64,000 nt of DNA, taken from assembly GCF_001278805.1 (NCBI RefSeq), contig NZ_CP012602.1, positions 4,313,501 to 4,377,500 of the forward strand, in the 5' to 3' direction. This DNA is from Bacillus sp. FJAT-18017 (lineage in GTDB: Bacteria > Bacillota > Bacilli > Bacillales > Cytobacillaceae). Of the stretch, positions 38,696 through 46,999 are shown one piece after another (position 1 is the first letter of the stretch; each line of letters opens with the position of its first letter). The notes beneath the pieces were generated by a model. The model searched no databases. It saw nothing but the letters and a program-made list of their open reading frames with translations, and was not told the DNA's origin. A program made the translations under genes and the position numbers.

Positions 38696-39469
38696 TTATA
38701 AATTCCACGCTTCGCAAATCGTCCGAATCGCAGAGCGTCTCTGCCTGGCAAGACCTTCCTTATTCGAAACTGATGCTGCTACTGATTCAATCTGTATTCC
38801 TTCATTTATTATGTGGTTGCTTTGCAGGCTTTCTGGCAAGGATATCCCCAACAATTCTGCACACGATCTCCAATTATCCTTGCAATTGCTCCTTAATACA
38901 AAATTCTCTGCTTTTCCCCGCTCTATAAGTTCTATCACCTTTTCGGCGGCATCATCGCAATAAATTGCATCCCCCGTATACTCCTGGTTAGGATCAGGTG
39001 AGTCAGTTTTTCCTAAAATCACTTCTTGAAATATATATCTTTCAGGCTGATATGGACCAAATAGTGTCGGCAGATAAACTTTCATGATGGTCTCGCTTTC
39101 ACTTTCGGCAATGCAGTCTTCTGTGAATGCGAGTTCAATTGGTAAAATAAGAACCACTGACCCTTCCCAGTCTTTTTTTTCAATAATAGAGCTAACGCTC
39201 TGTAGACAATTCTTATGATCATCAAGGTTGAGCCAATCGTACATAGAGATAACAATGACCCCTGGATCTTCCAAGAATTCAGCTTTTGATTCGTACGGCA
39301 TGCTTTGGAAATTGCCGTTTCTGCCTATTTCATTCATCATATCTTCCTTATAGGATGCTGATTCATTTCCATATGGAATACCTACAACCTCGTAACCGCG
39401 CTCAAGTAAAATCTTACAAAGATGAAATCCAAAAAAACCGAATGCTCCAATAACTGTTGCCTTTTCCAT
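38696..39469 (-). CDS. NAD(P)-binding epimerase-like protein (YjaV-like)
   Basis: 257 residues. An N-terminal Rossmann motif G-A-F-G-F-F-G-F-H-L (G-x-x-G-x-x-G) and an extended-SDR outline with a conserved Y-L-P-T-L-F-G-P are visible, but the catalytic Y-x-x-x-K is not clear. In position it corresponds to B. subtilis yjaV. Substrate unknown. It may be a non-catalytic nucleotide-sugar or redox sensor; this is inference. Confidence 0.6.
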   Translation of the reverse strand: MEKATVIGAFGFFGFHLCKILLERGYEVVGIPYGNESASYKEDMMNEIGRNGNFQSMPYESKAEFLEDPGVIVISMYDWLNLDDHKNCLQSVSSIIEKKDWEGSVVLILPIELAFTEDCIAESESETIMKVYLPTLFGPYQPERYIFQEVILGKTDSPDPNQEYTGDAIYCDDAAEKVIELIERGKAENFVLRSNCKDNWRSCAELLGISLPESLQSNHIINEGIQIESVAASVSNKEGLARQRRSAIRTICEAWNL

Positions 39470-39539
39470 GCTATTTCCTCCTTGCAGGTTTCACTGTATC
39501 GTATGCCTGCAGGCTAAAAATATTTCCAGAAGATGCATC

Positions 39540-40271
39540 TTATAGGACTTTTTCATGCCTGGAAAAAAATTTAGCGATTTCCCCTCCCAGCTGACTGGCT
39601 TTTTCCGGAAGCATAAAGGTTTCGGTTATCTGCGCCTGGCCACGGACCGCATCGATTATATTCTTGCATGTGCGAGATTGCTGGTATGACCTGCCCCCGG
39701 CAAGGATGTACACTACTCGAATAGGGATACCAAATGATAGATCAGGCTTACTTTCAGACTCGATATGTCGTGCCGCAATTCGGCTGTCCATTTCATGGGC
39801 TTCGGCTATCTCCTTCAAAACTTTTTTGTAAAAAAATCTATGTTCTTTCTCCTGTTCCATATGCATTTTCAGCGAAAGGATTGGGTTAATTAATACTACC
39901 GACCGGATATTCCCCTTCATCTCGTTCGCCATTTTTAAAGCAGCCAGGGCCCCCATCCCCTCTGCAATAATATGGATTTTATTATTCAGGATTTCATTTT
40001 TCATTACATAGCTATATAGCAAGGAGCCTAGCAGGACAGCTTTCGCCGAACCCCAATGCCTTCCATGGAAATTTGAAGTAAAGAGCGTATAGCCAGCTTC
40101 CTTCAATGTGGAGAGTATTTGTTGTTTCCCGGGATTTTGTTTCCAAAAGCTTGTTTCTTCATTCACAAAATGCCGTTCATCACCAAAGATCATCACTCCG
40201 AATCCGGTTGGTTTTTCGGGGTAATAGATTGCACTCCATTCGTTTTCCAGTTGAAAATGACGATTTTCCAT
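39540..40271 (-). CDS. Alpha/beta-hydrolase-like protein lacking the nucleophile (YjaU-like)
   Basis: 243 residues. The elbow that should read G-x-S-x-G reads A-E-G-M-G-A, so the nucleophilic serine is missing and no obvious substitute lies at that place. Other core strands (I-R-S-V-V-L-I-N-P, I-R-V-V-Y-I-L-A-G) fit the fold. Position matches B. subtilis yjaU. It starts behind AGAAGGAG and ends about 70 nt before the 38696-39469 gene; the two are likely co-transcribed. Confidence 0.55.
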   Translation of the reverse strand: MENRHFQLENEWSAIYYPEKPTGFGVMIFGDERHFVNEETSFWKQNPGKQQILSTLKEAGYTLFTSNFHGRHWGSAKAVLLGSLLYSYVMKNEILNNKIHIIAEGMGALAALKMANEMKGNIRSVVLINPILSLKMHMEQEKEHRFFYKKVLKEIAEAHEMDSRIAARHIESESKPDLSFGIPIRVVYILAGGRSYQQSRTCKNIIDAVRGQAQITETFMLPEKASQLGGEIAKFFSRHEKVL

Positions 40272-40446
40272 ACTTAAAACTCCTTCTGCCTTTATCCACT
40301 AACTAGTGTATGTAGCCACGCAAGGAATGAAATAGGGACTTTTCCCAAAATGCAACCATATCATGTTTTTTAACTATATTTTCGTTTTCTTCTCTTTGGT
40401 CATTGTGATAAGATGAAAAGAGATTATGACGGGTTGAGGTGACAAT

Positions 40447-40635
40447 ATGAAATATTTTTGGACATTTTTCTGGGTAATTCTTTTAGTAGAAATGTTGGCT
40501 TATGTTTCGACATCCATGCTTGGAGCCGCGTTCGACTACAAGGGTGCTGCGGTCCTAGGTATCATTACCGCTGCAATCGTATCATTCGTTCCTGTGTTAA
40601 TTCCTAACGATCCTGTTGAAAACCATCATCATTAA
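40447..40635 (+). CDS. yjzD: Small membrane protein YjzD (DUF2929)
   Basis: 62 residues, two membrane segments (about 4-24 and 33-52) with a short histidine-rich tail (E-N-H-H-H). It starts behind GAGGTG. Function unknown. Same neighbourhood as B. subtilis yjzC-yjzD. Confidence 0.8.
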   Translation: MKYFWTFFWVILLVEMLAYVSTSMLGAAFDYKGAAVLGIITAAIVSFVPVLIPNDPVENHHH

Positions 40636-40641
40636 TCCATT

Positions 40642-40676
40642 GCAAGGTCATCCTAAACGGATGGCCTTTTGCTTTT
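40642..40676 (+). terminator. Terminator of yjzD
   Basis: AAGGTCATCC and GGATGGCCTT pair (one mismatch) around TAAAC; TTTT follows. Confidence 0.7.
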
Positions 40677-40753
40677 ATAAAGTCCTTTTCTTTTACCCGA
40701 ATTAAAAATGGTTCAACCTCTGAGTACAAAGTGAAATTTCCATAGCTAATGAG

Positions 40754-40785
40754 CAAAAAATAAAAGCCATCGTCCTCGATGGCTA
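40754..40785 (-). terminator. Terminator of yjzC
   Basis: AGCCATCG / CGATGGCT with a 4-nt loop, followed on the minus strand by TTTTATTTTTT. Confidence 0.75.
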
Positions 40786-40800
40786 AAATTGAACTACTTT

Positions 40801-40986
40801 TTAGTGGCCTCTTTTATCAGTATAGGTCCAGATTCTCTCATGATTCGAAGCTTCAGGGAATGGCTGGCCTTTCTTCAGATGAATTTTCTGCGGATTGGTT
40901 ACCGGGCTCCCGGTATCACCTATTTCAATGTACGTACCATTATTCGGAGCCTTTTGCCCTGGTTTGAACTGATGGTTTTGTCCCAT
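40801..40986 (-). CDS. yjzC: YjzC family protein
   Basis: 61 residues beginning M-G-Q-N-H-Q-F-K-P-G-Q-K-A-P-N-N-G-x-Y-I-E-I-G, the YjzC signature. A polar, glycine- and lysine-rich small protein with no known function. It starts behind AAGGAGG and is convergent with yjzD. Confidence 0.85.
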   Translation of the reverse strand: MGQNHQFKPGQKAPNNGTYIEIGDTGSPVTNPQKIHLKKGQPFPEASNHERIWTYTDKRGH

Positions 40987-41221
40987 ATGATAATCCTCCT
41001 TGCTTTATGGCTTATTAATGCCTGCCATTAGTATTTCCGAGGTCCCAAACAACATGAAGGCAAGTTTTGACAAACAGGGGAATGAAATCAATGTTGAATT
41101 TGTCATTTGTATGAACCTTCTCCCCAACATATAGTTTTTTTATTTCGTTAGCAATATAATAATAGTAATAACTAATCTTGACATGGAAAATAAAGTATCC
41201 TTCTAAAGGTAGGTGGCAATC

Positions 41222-41914
41222 ATGCAATCTCTTGCAGGAGCACCGGCAAAACTAAATGAAATTCTTAGAGAGACTCATCATATCCAAAAGATTGAAAAAG
41301 GGAACTTCTTGTTCCAGGAAGGCTCTCCTTCAAAGGAAATATACATTCTTCTTAGCGGATTAATTCAGGTAAGCAAAATCATTCCTGATGGCAGGGAATT
41401 GACATTGAGGATTTGTTCGGAGGGTGATCTTATCGGTGAGTTGAACATCTTCTGTGCTACTCCCAGGAACCTCTTAAGTGCAAAGGCGATGGAAAGCGGA
41501 GAAGTCGCAGTTATCATGAAAGATCATCTCGAGGCCAAGCTGGCTGAGAACAATGAGCTGGCATTGGAATTCATGAAATGGATGAGCCAGCAATACAGGA
41601 AAACACAAACAAAATTCCGTGATCTTGTCCTTCATGGAAAAAAAGGCGCCCTATACTCCACCTTGATTCGGATGGCCAACAGTTATGGAGTTAAAACAAG
41701 CAATGGCATCATGATTGACTTGCTCTTAACAAACCAGGAGGTCGCAAATTTCTGCGGCACTTCAAGGGAAGTTGTTAACCGTCTGTTGAGCGAACTCCGA
41801 AAAAAGGGAATCATATCGATAGATAAAGGAATCATCACGATTCACCAGCTCCCTTTCCTAAGAAGAGAAATTGACTGTGAAAACTGCCCGAAGGAAATTT
41901 GTAATATTGATTAA
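41222..41914 (+). CDS. fnr: Fnr-type oxygen-responsive regulator (paralogue 1)
   Basis: 230 residues. A cyclic-nucleotide-like domain (about 20-130) precedes a winged helix with recognition helix F-C-G-T-S-R-E-V-V-N-R. The C-terminus has C-x2-C-x4-C (Cys219, 222, 227), the pattern that holds the [4Fe-4S] cluster in B. subtilis Fnr, unlike E. coli Fnr where cysteines are N-terminal. TTGACA at 41178 may be its -35. Adjacent to ywiC as fnr is in B. subtilis. A second paralogue is at 48388. Confidence 0.85.
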   Translation: MQSLAGAPAKLNEILRETHHIQKIEKGNFLFQEGSPSKEIYILLSGLIQVSKIIPDGRELTLRICSEGDLIGELNIFCATPRNLLSAKAMESGEVAVIMKDHLEAKLAENNELALEFMKWMSQQYRKTQTKFRDLVLHGKKGALYSTLIRMANSYGVKTSNGIMIDLLLTNQEVANFCGTSREVVNRLLSELRKKGIISIDKGIITIHQLPFLRREIDCENCPKEICNID

Positions 41915-41924
41915 CATAAATAAG

Positions 41925-41954
41925 GCCTGCCGAATCATTTCGGCAGGTTTTTTT
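41925..41954 (+). terminator. Terminator of fnr paralogue 1
   Basis: A 9-bp perfect stem (CCTGCCGAA / TTCGGCAGG, 4-nt loop) followed by seven T. Confidence 0.9.
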
Positions 41955-42047
41955 CATACCCTCAGCTTGAAAGAAGTCTCCCCCCCCGCACCACATGGCA
42001 AAACAAAATTCCTGATGCTCTATCCGTCCATACAAATTATCAACTAA

Positions 42048-42083
42048 GTAAAAGGAGGAGATGGCAGTTGCCTCTCCTCCTTC
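42048..42083 (-). terminator. Terminator of ywiC
   Basis: AAGGAGGAGA and TCTCCTCCTT pair perfectly around an 11-nt loop; TTTT on the minus strand. Confidence 0.8.
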
Positions 42084-42090
42084 AATCTGC

Positions 42091-42807
42091 TTATATTAGG
42101 TGCACTGCTATGAAAATGAAGAATAACACCGAGTTAACGATTTCAGCAACACCGATTTGAATCGGACTCATTTTCCTTCCATAAAAGCCGATTGCCCTTG
42201 CGAGGCTCGGCAGGAAAGCGACTGCAATCAGCCATTGAGACATAATGATCCAGAAGACTGTGACAGCAGCATGATATCCCCAGGATATCAACTTGAAATT
42301 GCTATTTTTCTTTTCACGTATCATGGATTTAACAAAGAATGTGCTGCCGATGAAAAACAAAACAGACACTATGAACACGAGCATTGCTTCTCCTGATACT
42401 GCTCCAGCCGGCAAATATGCGCTTGCCAGTCCAGCGAAGGAAAATGCAAAAATCGCACTGAAATCATTTATTATATGACGATCCTTATTTTTTGACGAAA
42501 AGTAGGCATTAATAGCGAAAAAGGGAAGCATCATTAGACCAAAATAGACAACTGACGGCCGCTCAAACAATGGGAAGAGCAAAAGCAAGAGCGCGGGTAC
42601 CAGGTAAATAACTATCCATTTTACATGGAAGGCAATTTTCTTCTTTTTAAAAAGAAGCAGCATTGGGTATGTCGCCAAATAGAGAAATATCCATCCTAAA
42701 AAGAATGGGACATGCTCCCAAACAAACCCCGAGGCCACAACTCCCAGCCAGAAAGGAACAATCAGCATCGCCCATGCACCGTGCTGTTTTGGCATAAATA
42801 ATTTCAT
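42091..42807 (-). CDS. ywiC: YwiC-like membrane protein
   Basis: About 238 residues from the ATG at 42807. The M-P-K-Q-H-G-A-W start and about eight hydrophobic segments define the YwiC family, which B. subtilis has next to fnr and narGHJI. Function unknown, but expression follows anaerobiosis. The upstream frame to 42882 would run through the FNR box, so the shorter form is chosen. An FNR box lies 61 nt ahead. Confidence 0.82.
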   Translation of the reverse strand: MKLFMPKQHGAWAMLIVPFWLGVVASGFVWEHVPFFLGWIFLYLATYPMLLLFKKKKIAFHVKWIVIYLVPALLLLLFPLFERPSVVYFGLMMLPFFAINAYFSSKNKDRHIINDFSAIFAFSFAGLASAYLPAGAVSGEAMLVFIVSVLFFIGSTFFVKSMIREKKNSNFKLISWGYHAAVTVFWIIMSQWLIAVAFLPSLARAIGFYGRKMSPIQIGVAEIVNSVLFFIFIAVHLI

Positions 42808-42867
42808 GTAAAACACCCCTGTTTGCTTTTTCTTACCTTTATCATAGGCGAGCAAAACAGTTAAAAG

Positions 42868-42883
42868 TGTGAAGTACGTCACA
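42868..42883. promoter_or_regulatory. FNR box upstream of ywiC
   Basis: TGTGAAGTACGTCACA matches the TGTGA-N6-TCACA target of Bacillus Fnr with both half-sites perfect. Confidence 0.85.
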
Positions 42884-42937
42884 GATAGTGTTTATTAAAA
42901 TGACGAAATTGAGAACGAATCACTTTCCGAAACCAAT

Positions 42938-42966
42938 AAAAAAAGAAGGCAATTGCCTTCTTTTTA
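42938..42966 (-). terminator. Terminator of the NarI-like gene
   Basis: A long perfect palindrome (AAAAAAGAAGGCAATTGCCTTCTTTTT), at the gene's stop codon. Confidence 0.75.
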
Positions 42967-43386
42967 GCGAGTAACATATTTCTTAGTGATTGCCTTTATG
43001 AACTGACAAGGCTTTGAAATAAAGGAAATATACTTTGTAAACGAGATGAATAATAGAAAGGTAAATAACAATAATAAATGGACTTGCGTCAAGATGGATG
43101 CGCTTTTTAGCAATTCAAACTCTGGCCTGAACTGCAACAAACTTATCAGCCATTCAAACATATTGGACAAATCCCTCGTTGACCTATAAAAAAGAATTAA
43201 TCCAATTCCTGTTACAGTTGTAAGCAACCATAACGATTTTACAAACCAATTGAGGAACTGGCTCATCTTTGGGGCTATTTCCTGAAAAATACCGGGAGAG
43301 CCATATTGCCATACAATTCCCATTCCAAAAACTGCTGCAACGGTATAAGGATAAATCAGCCAGGCAAACCAATGAAATATCTCCAT
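42964..43386 (-). CDS. Small multi-pass membrane protein, resembles part of NarI-type subunit
   Basis: 140 residues with four hydrophobic segments and two histidine-bearing helices (F-H-W-F and V-H-L-L-L-L). The arrangement W-F-A-W-L-I-Y-P-Y-T ... F-T-K-Y-I-S recalls the gamma subunit of respiratory nitrate reductase, but the length is about 60 percent of NarI and no narGHJ genes are near. It could be a stand-alone cytochrome b-like protein. It starts behind GGAGTG and follows ywiC in order. Confidence 0.5.
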   Translation of the reverse strand: MEIFHWFAWLIYPYTVAAVFGMGIVWQYGSPGIFQEIAPKMSQFLNWFVKSLWLLTTVTGIGLILFYRSTRDLSNMFEWLISLLQFRPEFELLKSASILTQVHLLLLFTFLLFISFTKYISFISKPCQFIKAITKKYVTR

Positions 43387-43489
43387 CCAGTCACTCCTCT
43401 TAACAAATCACATGTTTCATTTTATATAAGAAATCATGACAATTCAGTGACAAAAGTAACTGCTTTCGAAAATTATTCATCTATTTTGC

Positions 43490-44011
43490 CTATCGGTGCA
43501 TTTTTTTAAGGATTATTTGAAAAAGCTCATCCAGCATGGAATGAGACTTTATTGGAAAGACGGGAACATCGTGAAGGTTTTGAGGAGCGGCTTCCCAATA
43601 AAGAACTGCCATAACCTGTTCAAGCTGGTTTGGCAGCTCTTCATCCCCTTGGTTTCGCACGAGGACAAATTTGGGATAACCTGCCCGTTTATGTCCTTCG
43701 ATCAGAATTATATCCGGGTCAAGCTCGGCAAGCAGAGAAACCTGCTGGTGCAGTTCCCAGCTCTCCTGTTCCGCATGCATAATAAGAGAGCCATCTCCTT
43801 CTACAAGCGAAGCAATGGCTCCCGCATCCATATGCCTGGTCGAATCTTTGCCTTCAGGAACCGCCGGCTTACCTCCATGTCCATGATGCTTGATTGCTGC
43901 CACTTTAAGCCCTTCTTTGGTTAACAGGCGAATCAGCCGCTCTGACAGGGTTGTTTTGCCGCTGTTTTGATAGCCGACAACCTGAAAAACGAATGGCCTT
44001 ACCATGGCCAT
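43490..44011 (-). CDS. mobB: Molybdopterin-guanine dinucleotide biosynthesis protein MobB
   Basis: 173 residues with a P-loop G-Y-Q-N-S-G-K-T (residues 13-20). MobB is a GTP-binding accessory to MobA in attaching GMP to molybdopterin. It overlaps moeA by 13 bases, so the pair is coupled. mobA is not in the window. Confidence 0.92.
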   Translation of the reverse strand: MAMVRPFVFQVVGYQNSGKTTLSERLIRLLTKEGLKVAAIKHHGHGGKPAVPEGKDSTRHMDAGAIASLVEGDGSLIMHAEQESWELHQQVSLLAELDPDIILIEGHKRAGYPKFVLVRNQGDEELPNQLEQVMAVLYWEAAPQNLHDVPVFPIKSHSMLDELFQIILKKMHR

Positions 44012-45264
44012 TCGCTTCCTTCTTGATCATCAAGGAGCAGGGCTTCCACTTCTGTTCCCGCTTCAAACCCCCTGGTCCCGCCTGGCAAAATCATAAGTGA
44101 ATTTGCTCCGGCAAGACTCATGACAATATTTGATTTATCCAGCCCGCTTGGAGTGGCAATCAGTCTTCCATTTTGGAATGAAACTGTGCTCCTGACAAAC
44201 CTGGTGAAAGGATTCGCCTTTGGAAAATCCGTATCAAGTATGGCTAGTTCTTTACGGAGGTGGGGCTTTTTCGAGCAAAGCATCGTTCTGATGATCGGCC
44301 TTGCAAATAGCTCGAAGCCAACGTAGCAGGCGGAAGGATTGCCGGACAGCCCAAACAGCAGTTTTCCATTAAAATGAGCCACAGTCGTTACACTGCCCGG
44401 CCGCATTCCAACTTTGTTAAAAAGCACCTCAGCCCCCAGTTTTTCATAAATCGCAGGCATATAATCGAAGTCCCCTACAGAAACGCCGCCGGTAGTTATG
44501 AGCATATCAACCTTATCCAATGATTCCTTAACAGCTTCAAAACATGTGTCAAAATCATCAGGTAGGCTGCCAAAGTAGTCAGCCTTTGCCCCTGCACGTT
44601 CGATTTGCGCCGCAATCATGTATGAATTGCTATTGCGTATTTTGCCTGGGACAAGCGGATCATTGACTTCAAGGAGTTCTGTTCCAGTTGCATAAAGGCC
44701 GACAATCGGCTTTTTGGCTACAGGCACTTCCGCATATCCAAAGGTAGCGAGCATCGCCTGGATTCCAGGATTAATGATGGTCCCTTTTTTAACAAGAACT
44801 TCTCCCTCCTTGGCATCTTCTCCCTTAAAGGAAACATTCTCGCCCTTTTTTATTTTGCGTTTAATAGTCATAAAGTTTTTTCCATCGCGCTCGGTGGTTT
44901 TAACAAGCTCGAGCATCATGACTGCGTCTGCCCCTTCCGGCATCATTGCACCGGTCATTATCCTGACTGCCTGCCTTTTCCCAAGTACCTTTGAGGTTGT
45001 TTGTCCTGCCCCGATATGGTCAATCACTTCAAATTCAACAGGATTCTCCAATCCTGCCTCAAGTGAATCCTCTGAACGAATTGCAAACCCGTCATATGGC
45101 GCTCGCGTGAAATGGGGAACATCGCTGGTTGCAACAAGATCCTCTGCCAAAAAACGCCCATAGCTCTCGTTAATAGATATGAATTCGGACTGGCCGTTTT
45201 GTTTACGTGACATAATCCGTTGAACCGCTTCACCAATAGAGATTGGTTTTCTCATTTCGAGCAT
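43999..45264 (-). CDS. moeA: Molybdopterin molybdenumtransferase MoeA
   Basis: 421 residues. The central G-G-V-S-V-G-D-F-D-Y and the R-I-M-T-G-A-M-M-P-E-G-A-D segments mark the MoeA/gephyrin domain that inserts molybdate into adenylylated molybdopterin. It is the first gene of moeA-mobB and diverges from scdA. The FNR box in that gap could affect either promoter. Confidence 0.95.
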   Translation of the reverse strand: MLEMRKPISIGEAVQRIMSRKQNGQSEFISINESYGRFLAEDLVATSDVPHFTRAPYDGFAIRSEDSLEAGLENPVEFEVIDHIGAGQTTSKVLGKRQAVRIMTGAMMPEGADAVMMLELVKTTERDGKNFMTIKRKIKKGENVSFKGEDAKEGEVLVKKGTIINPGIQAMLATFGYAEVPVAKKPIVGLYATGTELLEVNDPLVPGKIRNSNSYMIAAQIERAGAKADYFGSLPDDFDTCFEAVKESLDKVDMLITTGGVSVGDFDYMPAIYEKLGAEVLFNKVGMRPGSVTTVAHFNGKLLFGLSGNPSACYVGFELFARPIIRTMLCSKKPHLRKELAILDTDFPKANPFTRFVRSTVSFQNGRLIATPSGLDKSNIVMSLAGANSLMILPGGTRGFEAGTEVEALLLDDQEGSEWPW

Positions 45265-45405
45265 GTAATCATCTCCTGAGCCAATACTGTTTGTTCATTT
45301 AACTATCTCCACTATTAGGGTACTTGAAACAATGCCCTATGGCAAACGTGTAAATCGTGTATATTTTATGTCTAAATCCTGAATTAATTGAAAAATATTC
45401 TCAAG

Positions 45406-45421
45406 TGTGACGCACATCACC
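45406..45421. promoter_or_regulatory. FNR box in the moeA-scdA gap
   Basis: TGTGACGCACATCACC matches TGTGA-N6-TCACA with one mismatch. It lies about 40-46 bp upstream of a likely TAGATA/TATAGA -10 for scdA, the spacing of an activated (class II) promoter. Confidence 0.7.
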
Positions 45422-45496
45422 AACTTCTTTATTCATATGAAGTAATTTAGATATAGAAGCTGAATTATTACCTTTTACAAGGAGGATATATAACTA

Positions 45497-46192
45497 ATGG
45501 TAAAAACGTATTCCGAACAGACTCTTGTCAGAGACCTAGTGAATGATTTCCCAAAAACTGCGGATGTGTTTAAAAAGGTTCGTATAGATTTTTGCTGCGG
45601 AGGTGCGACTCCTATTGCTGAAGCTGCCGCCGCGGGCAACGTGGATCTTGAAATCTTAATGGGGAATCTGGAAGAAGTTATTCAAAAAAGCAGCGGAGTA
45701 GAAAATGACCTTAAGGTATGGATGGATTCCAGCTCACCGTCAATTATCGATCATGTGATTGCTCAATACCATAACCCACTGCGCGATGAATTTGCGGCAC
45801 TGAGCCCGTATGTAACCAAGGTTGCCCGAGTACATGGCGAGAACCATCCAGAGTTATTGAAAATGAATGAACTTTTTTATGAATTGAAAAAAGAAATGCT
45901 TGAGCATGTAGACAAAGAAGAAGCAACGGTCTTCCCTCTTATTAATCAGCTTGATGCGGACACCATTGAGGATCGTGAACAGGCCCTTAATTACATTAAG
46001 GAACTGGAACAGGAGCATGACCATGCCGGTTCCATCCTTAAGCAGCTTCGTGAGGTAACAGGCGACTTTACTCCGCCAATCGATGCATGCGGAACATACC
46101 GGCTCGTCTACCGCCGCCTGGAAATGCTTGAAGAGCAAACCTTCATGCATGTCCATCTTGAAAACAATATCCTGTTCCCAAGGTACTTCTAA
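45497..46192 (+). CDS. scdA: Iron-sulfur cluster repair di-iron protein ScdA/RIC
   Basis: 231 residues. An N-terminal ScdA_N domain with the C-C pair at 33-34 (R-I-D-F-C-C-G-G) precedes a hemerythrin-like four-helix domain with histidines and glutamates (H-x3-L, E-x2-H-x-x-K-E-E, H-x-x-x-L-E-x-N) that bind two irons. The family restores clusters damaged by nitric oxide or oxidants. Perfect AAGGAGG ribosome site. Placed with anaerobic and Moco genes. Confidence 0.93.
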   Translation: MVKTYSEQTLVRDLVNDFPKTADVFKKVRIDFCCGGATPIAEAAAAGNVDLEILMGNLEEVIQKSSGVENDLKVWMDSSSPSIIDHVIAQYHNPLRDEFAALSPYVTKVARVHGENHPELLKMNELFYELKKEMLEHVDKEEATVFPLINQLDADTIEDREQALNYIKELEQEHDHAGSILKQLREVTGDFTPPIDACGTYRLVYRRLEMLEEQTFMHVHLENNILFPRYF

Positions 46193-46215
46193 TATATAAG
46201 AAGTTTTATATGAAG

Positions 46216-46268
46216 AAAGCTGCTTCTAAAGGTAGGTTGAAATGACGCCTTTTAGGAGCAGCTATTTA
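46216..46268 (+). terminator. Terminator of scdA
   Basis: AGCTGCT(T)CTAAA pairs with TTTAGGAGCAGCT with one bulge; ends in TATTTATTTTTG. Confidence 0.75.
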
Positions 46269-46439
46269 TTTTTGTTACTTTCCCTTTTTTCTTTTACGTG
46301 AGCGATTTCCTACATCCTTTTTAATTTTATGGCTGTGTTAAACAACGATGTTGATAACCGTCTCAAAAGTGGAAGTTCCAGTGAATCATTATCGCAGAGA
46401 GAGGCGCATATCCGTTCACGAGGTCTTCGGCATTTCATT

Positions 46440-46830
46440 CCCCTCGGAGCAAACGCAATTTGGGGTCTCCCCGGTTCTTGACGACCCTACTGGTTATGTA
46501 ATTGAGCCTGCGGGCGTCAATAGAGGTTCTTGAGACCCTGCTGGTTATGTAATCATGGGTGCGGTCGTCAATAGAGATTCTTGACGACCCTGCTAGTTAT
46601 GGAATCGAGCGTACGGTCGTCAATAAAGGTTCTTGACGACCCTGCTGGTTATGTAATCACGGGTGCGGTCGTCAATAGAGGTTATTAACGACCCTGCTGG
46701 TTATGTAATCATGGGTGCGGTCGTCAATAGAGGTTCACTGACCTTTCTTAGTAGGTTGAATAGTCTTACTAGAAAAAGTACCGCAGGAGAAAAGCGAACG
46801 CATTCGGGACGAGTCTTTGCACCTTCCATT
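46440..46830 (-). repeat. Degenerate dispersed-repeat copy interrupted by the hairpin array
   Basis: GGGGTCTCCC (46462-46471) and ACTGACCTTT (46737-46746) are contiguous in the intact copy at 17471-17490; here they are parted by the 52-bp array. Flanks on both sides (CCTCGGAGCAAACGCAA, CGAGTCTTTGCACCTTCC) also match that copy loosely. Confidence 0.65.
46474..46732. repeat. Tandem array of five 52-bp hairpin units
   Basis: Unit boundaries: 46474-46525, 46526-46576 (51 bp), 46577-46628, 46629-46680 and 46681-46732. Each opens near TTGACGACC and closes with GGTCGTCAA, a 9-bp inverted repeat with about 25 nt between arms, then TAGAGGTTC as a linker. Copies 1-3 are most diverged. No reading frame spans the array. 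Confidence 0.92.
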
Positions 46831-46910
46831 TTAAATAAGTTGGTCCGATATTCTCTTAAGCATAATACCTTATTCAGACAATTTCAGATCGCTATAAATT
46901 TGAGGACTAA

Positions 46911-46947
46911 ATAAAAAAACTGCCTGGAGAGTTACGCCGGGCAGTTT
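46911..46947 (-). terminator. Terminator of moaA
   Basis: AAACTGCC and GGCAGTTT with a 15-nt loop; long T run on the minus strand. Confidence 0.8.
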
Positions 46948-46999
46948 ACTCATAAAATTATAAGATGTAAGTTTCTTATCCTAATCCTTCGAGGAATTA

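Noticed and set aside
46474..46732. CRISPR array
   Set aside because: Units are continuous copies without unique spacers, each is an inverted repeat, and no cas gene is nearby.
46348..46914. Two plus-strand frames of 61 and 83 residues across the 52-bp array
   Set aside because: They arise from the repeat units and have no start signals or codon preference; the hairpin arms explain the region.
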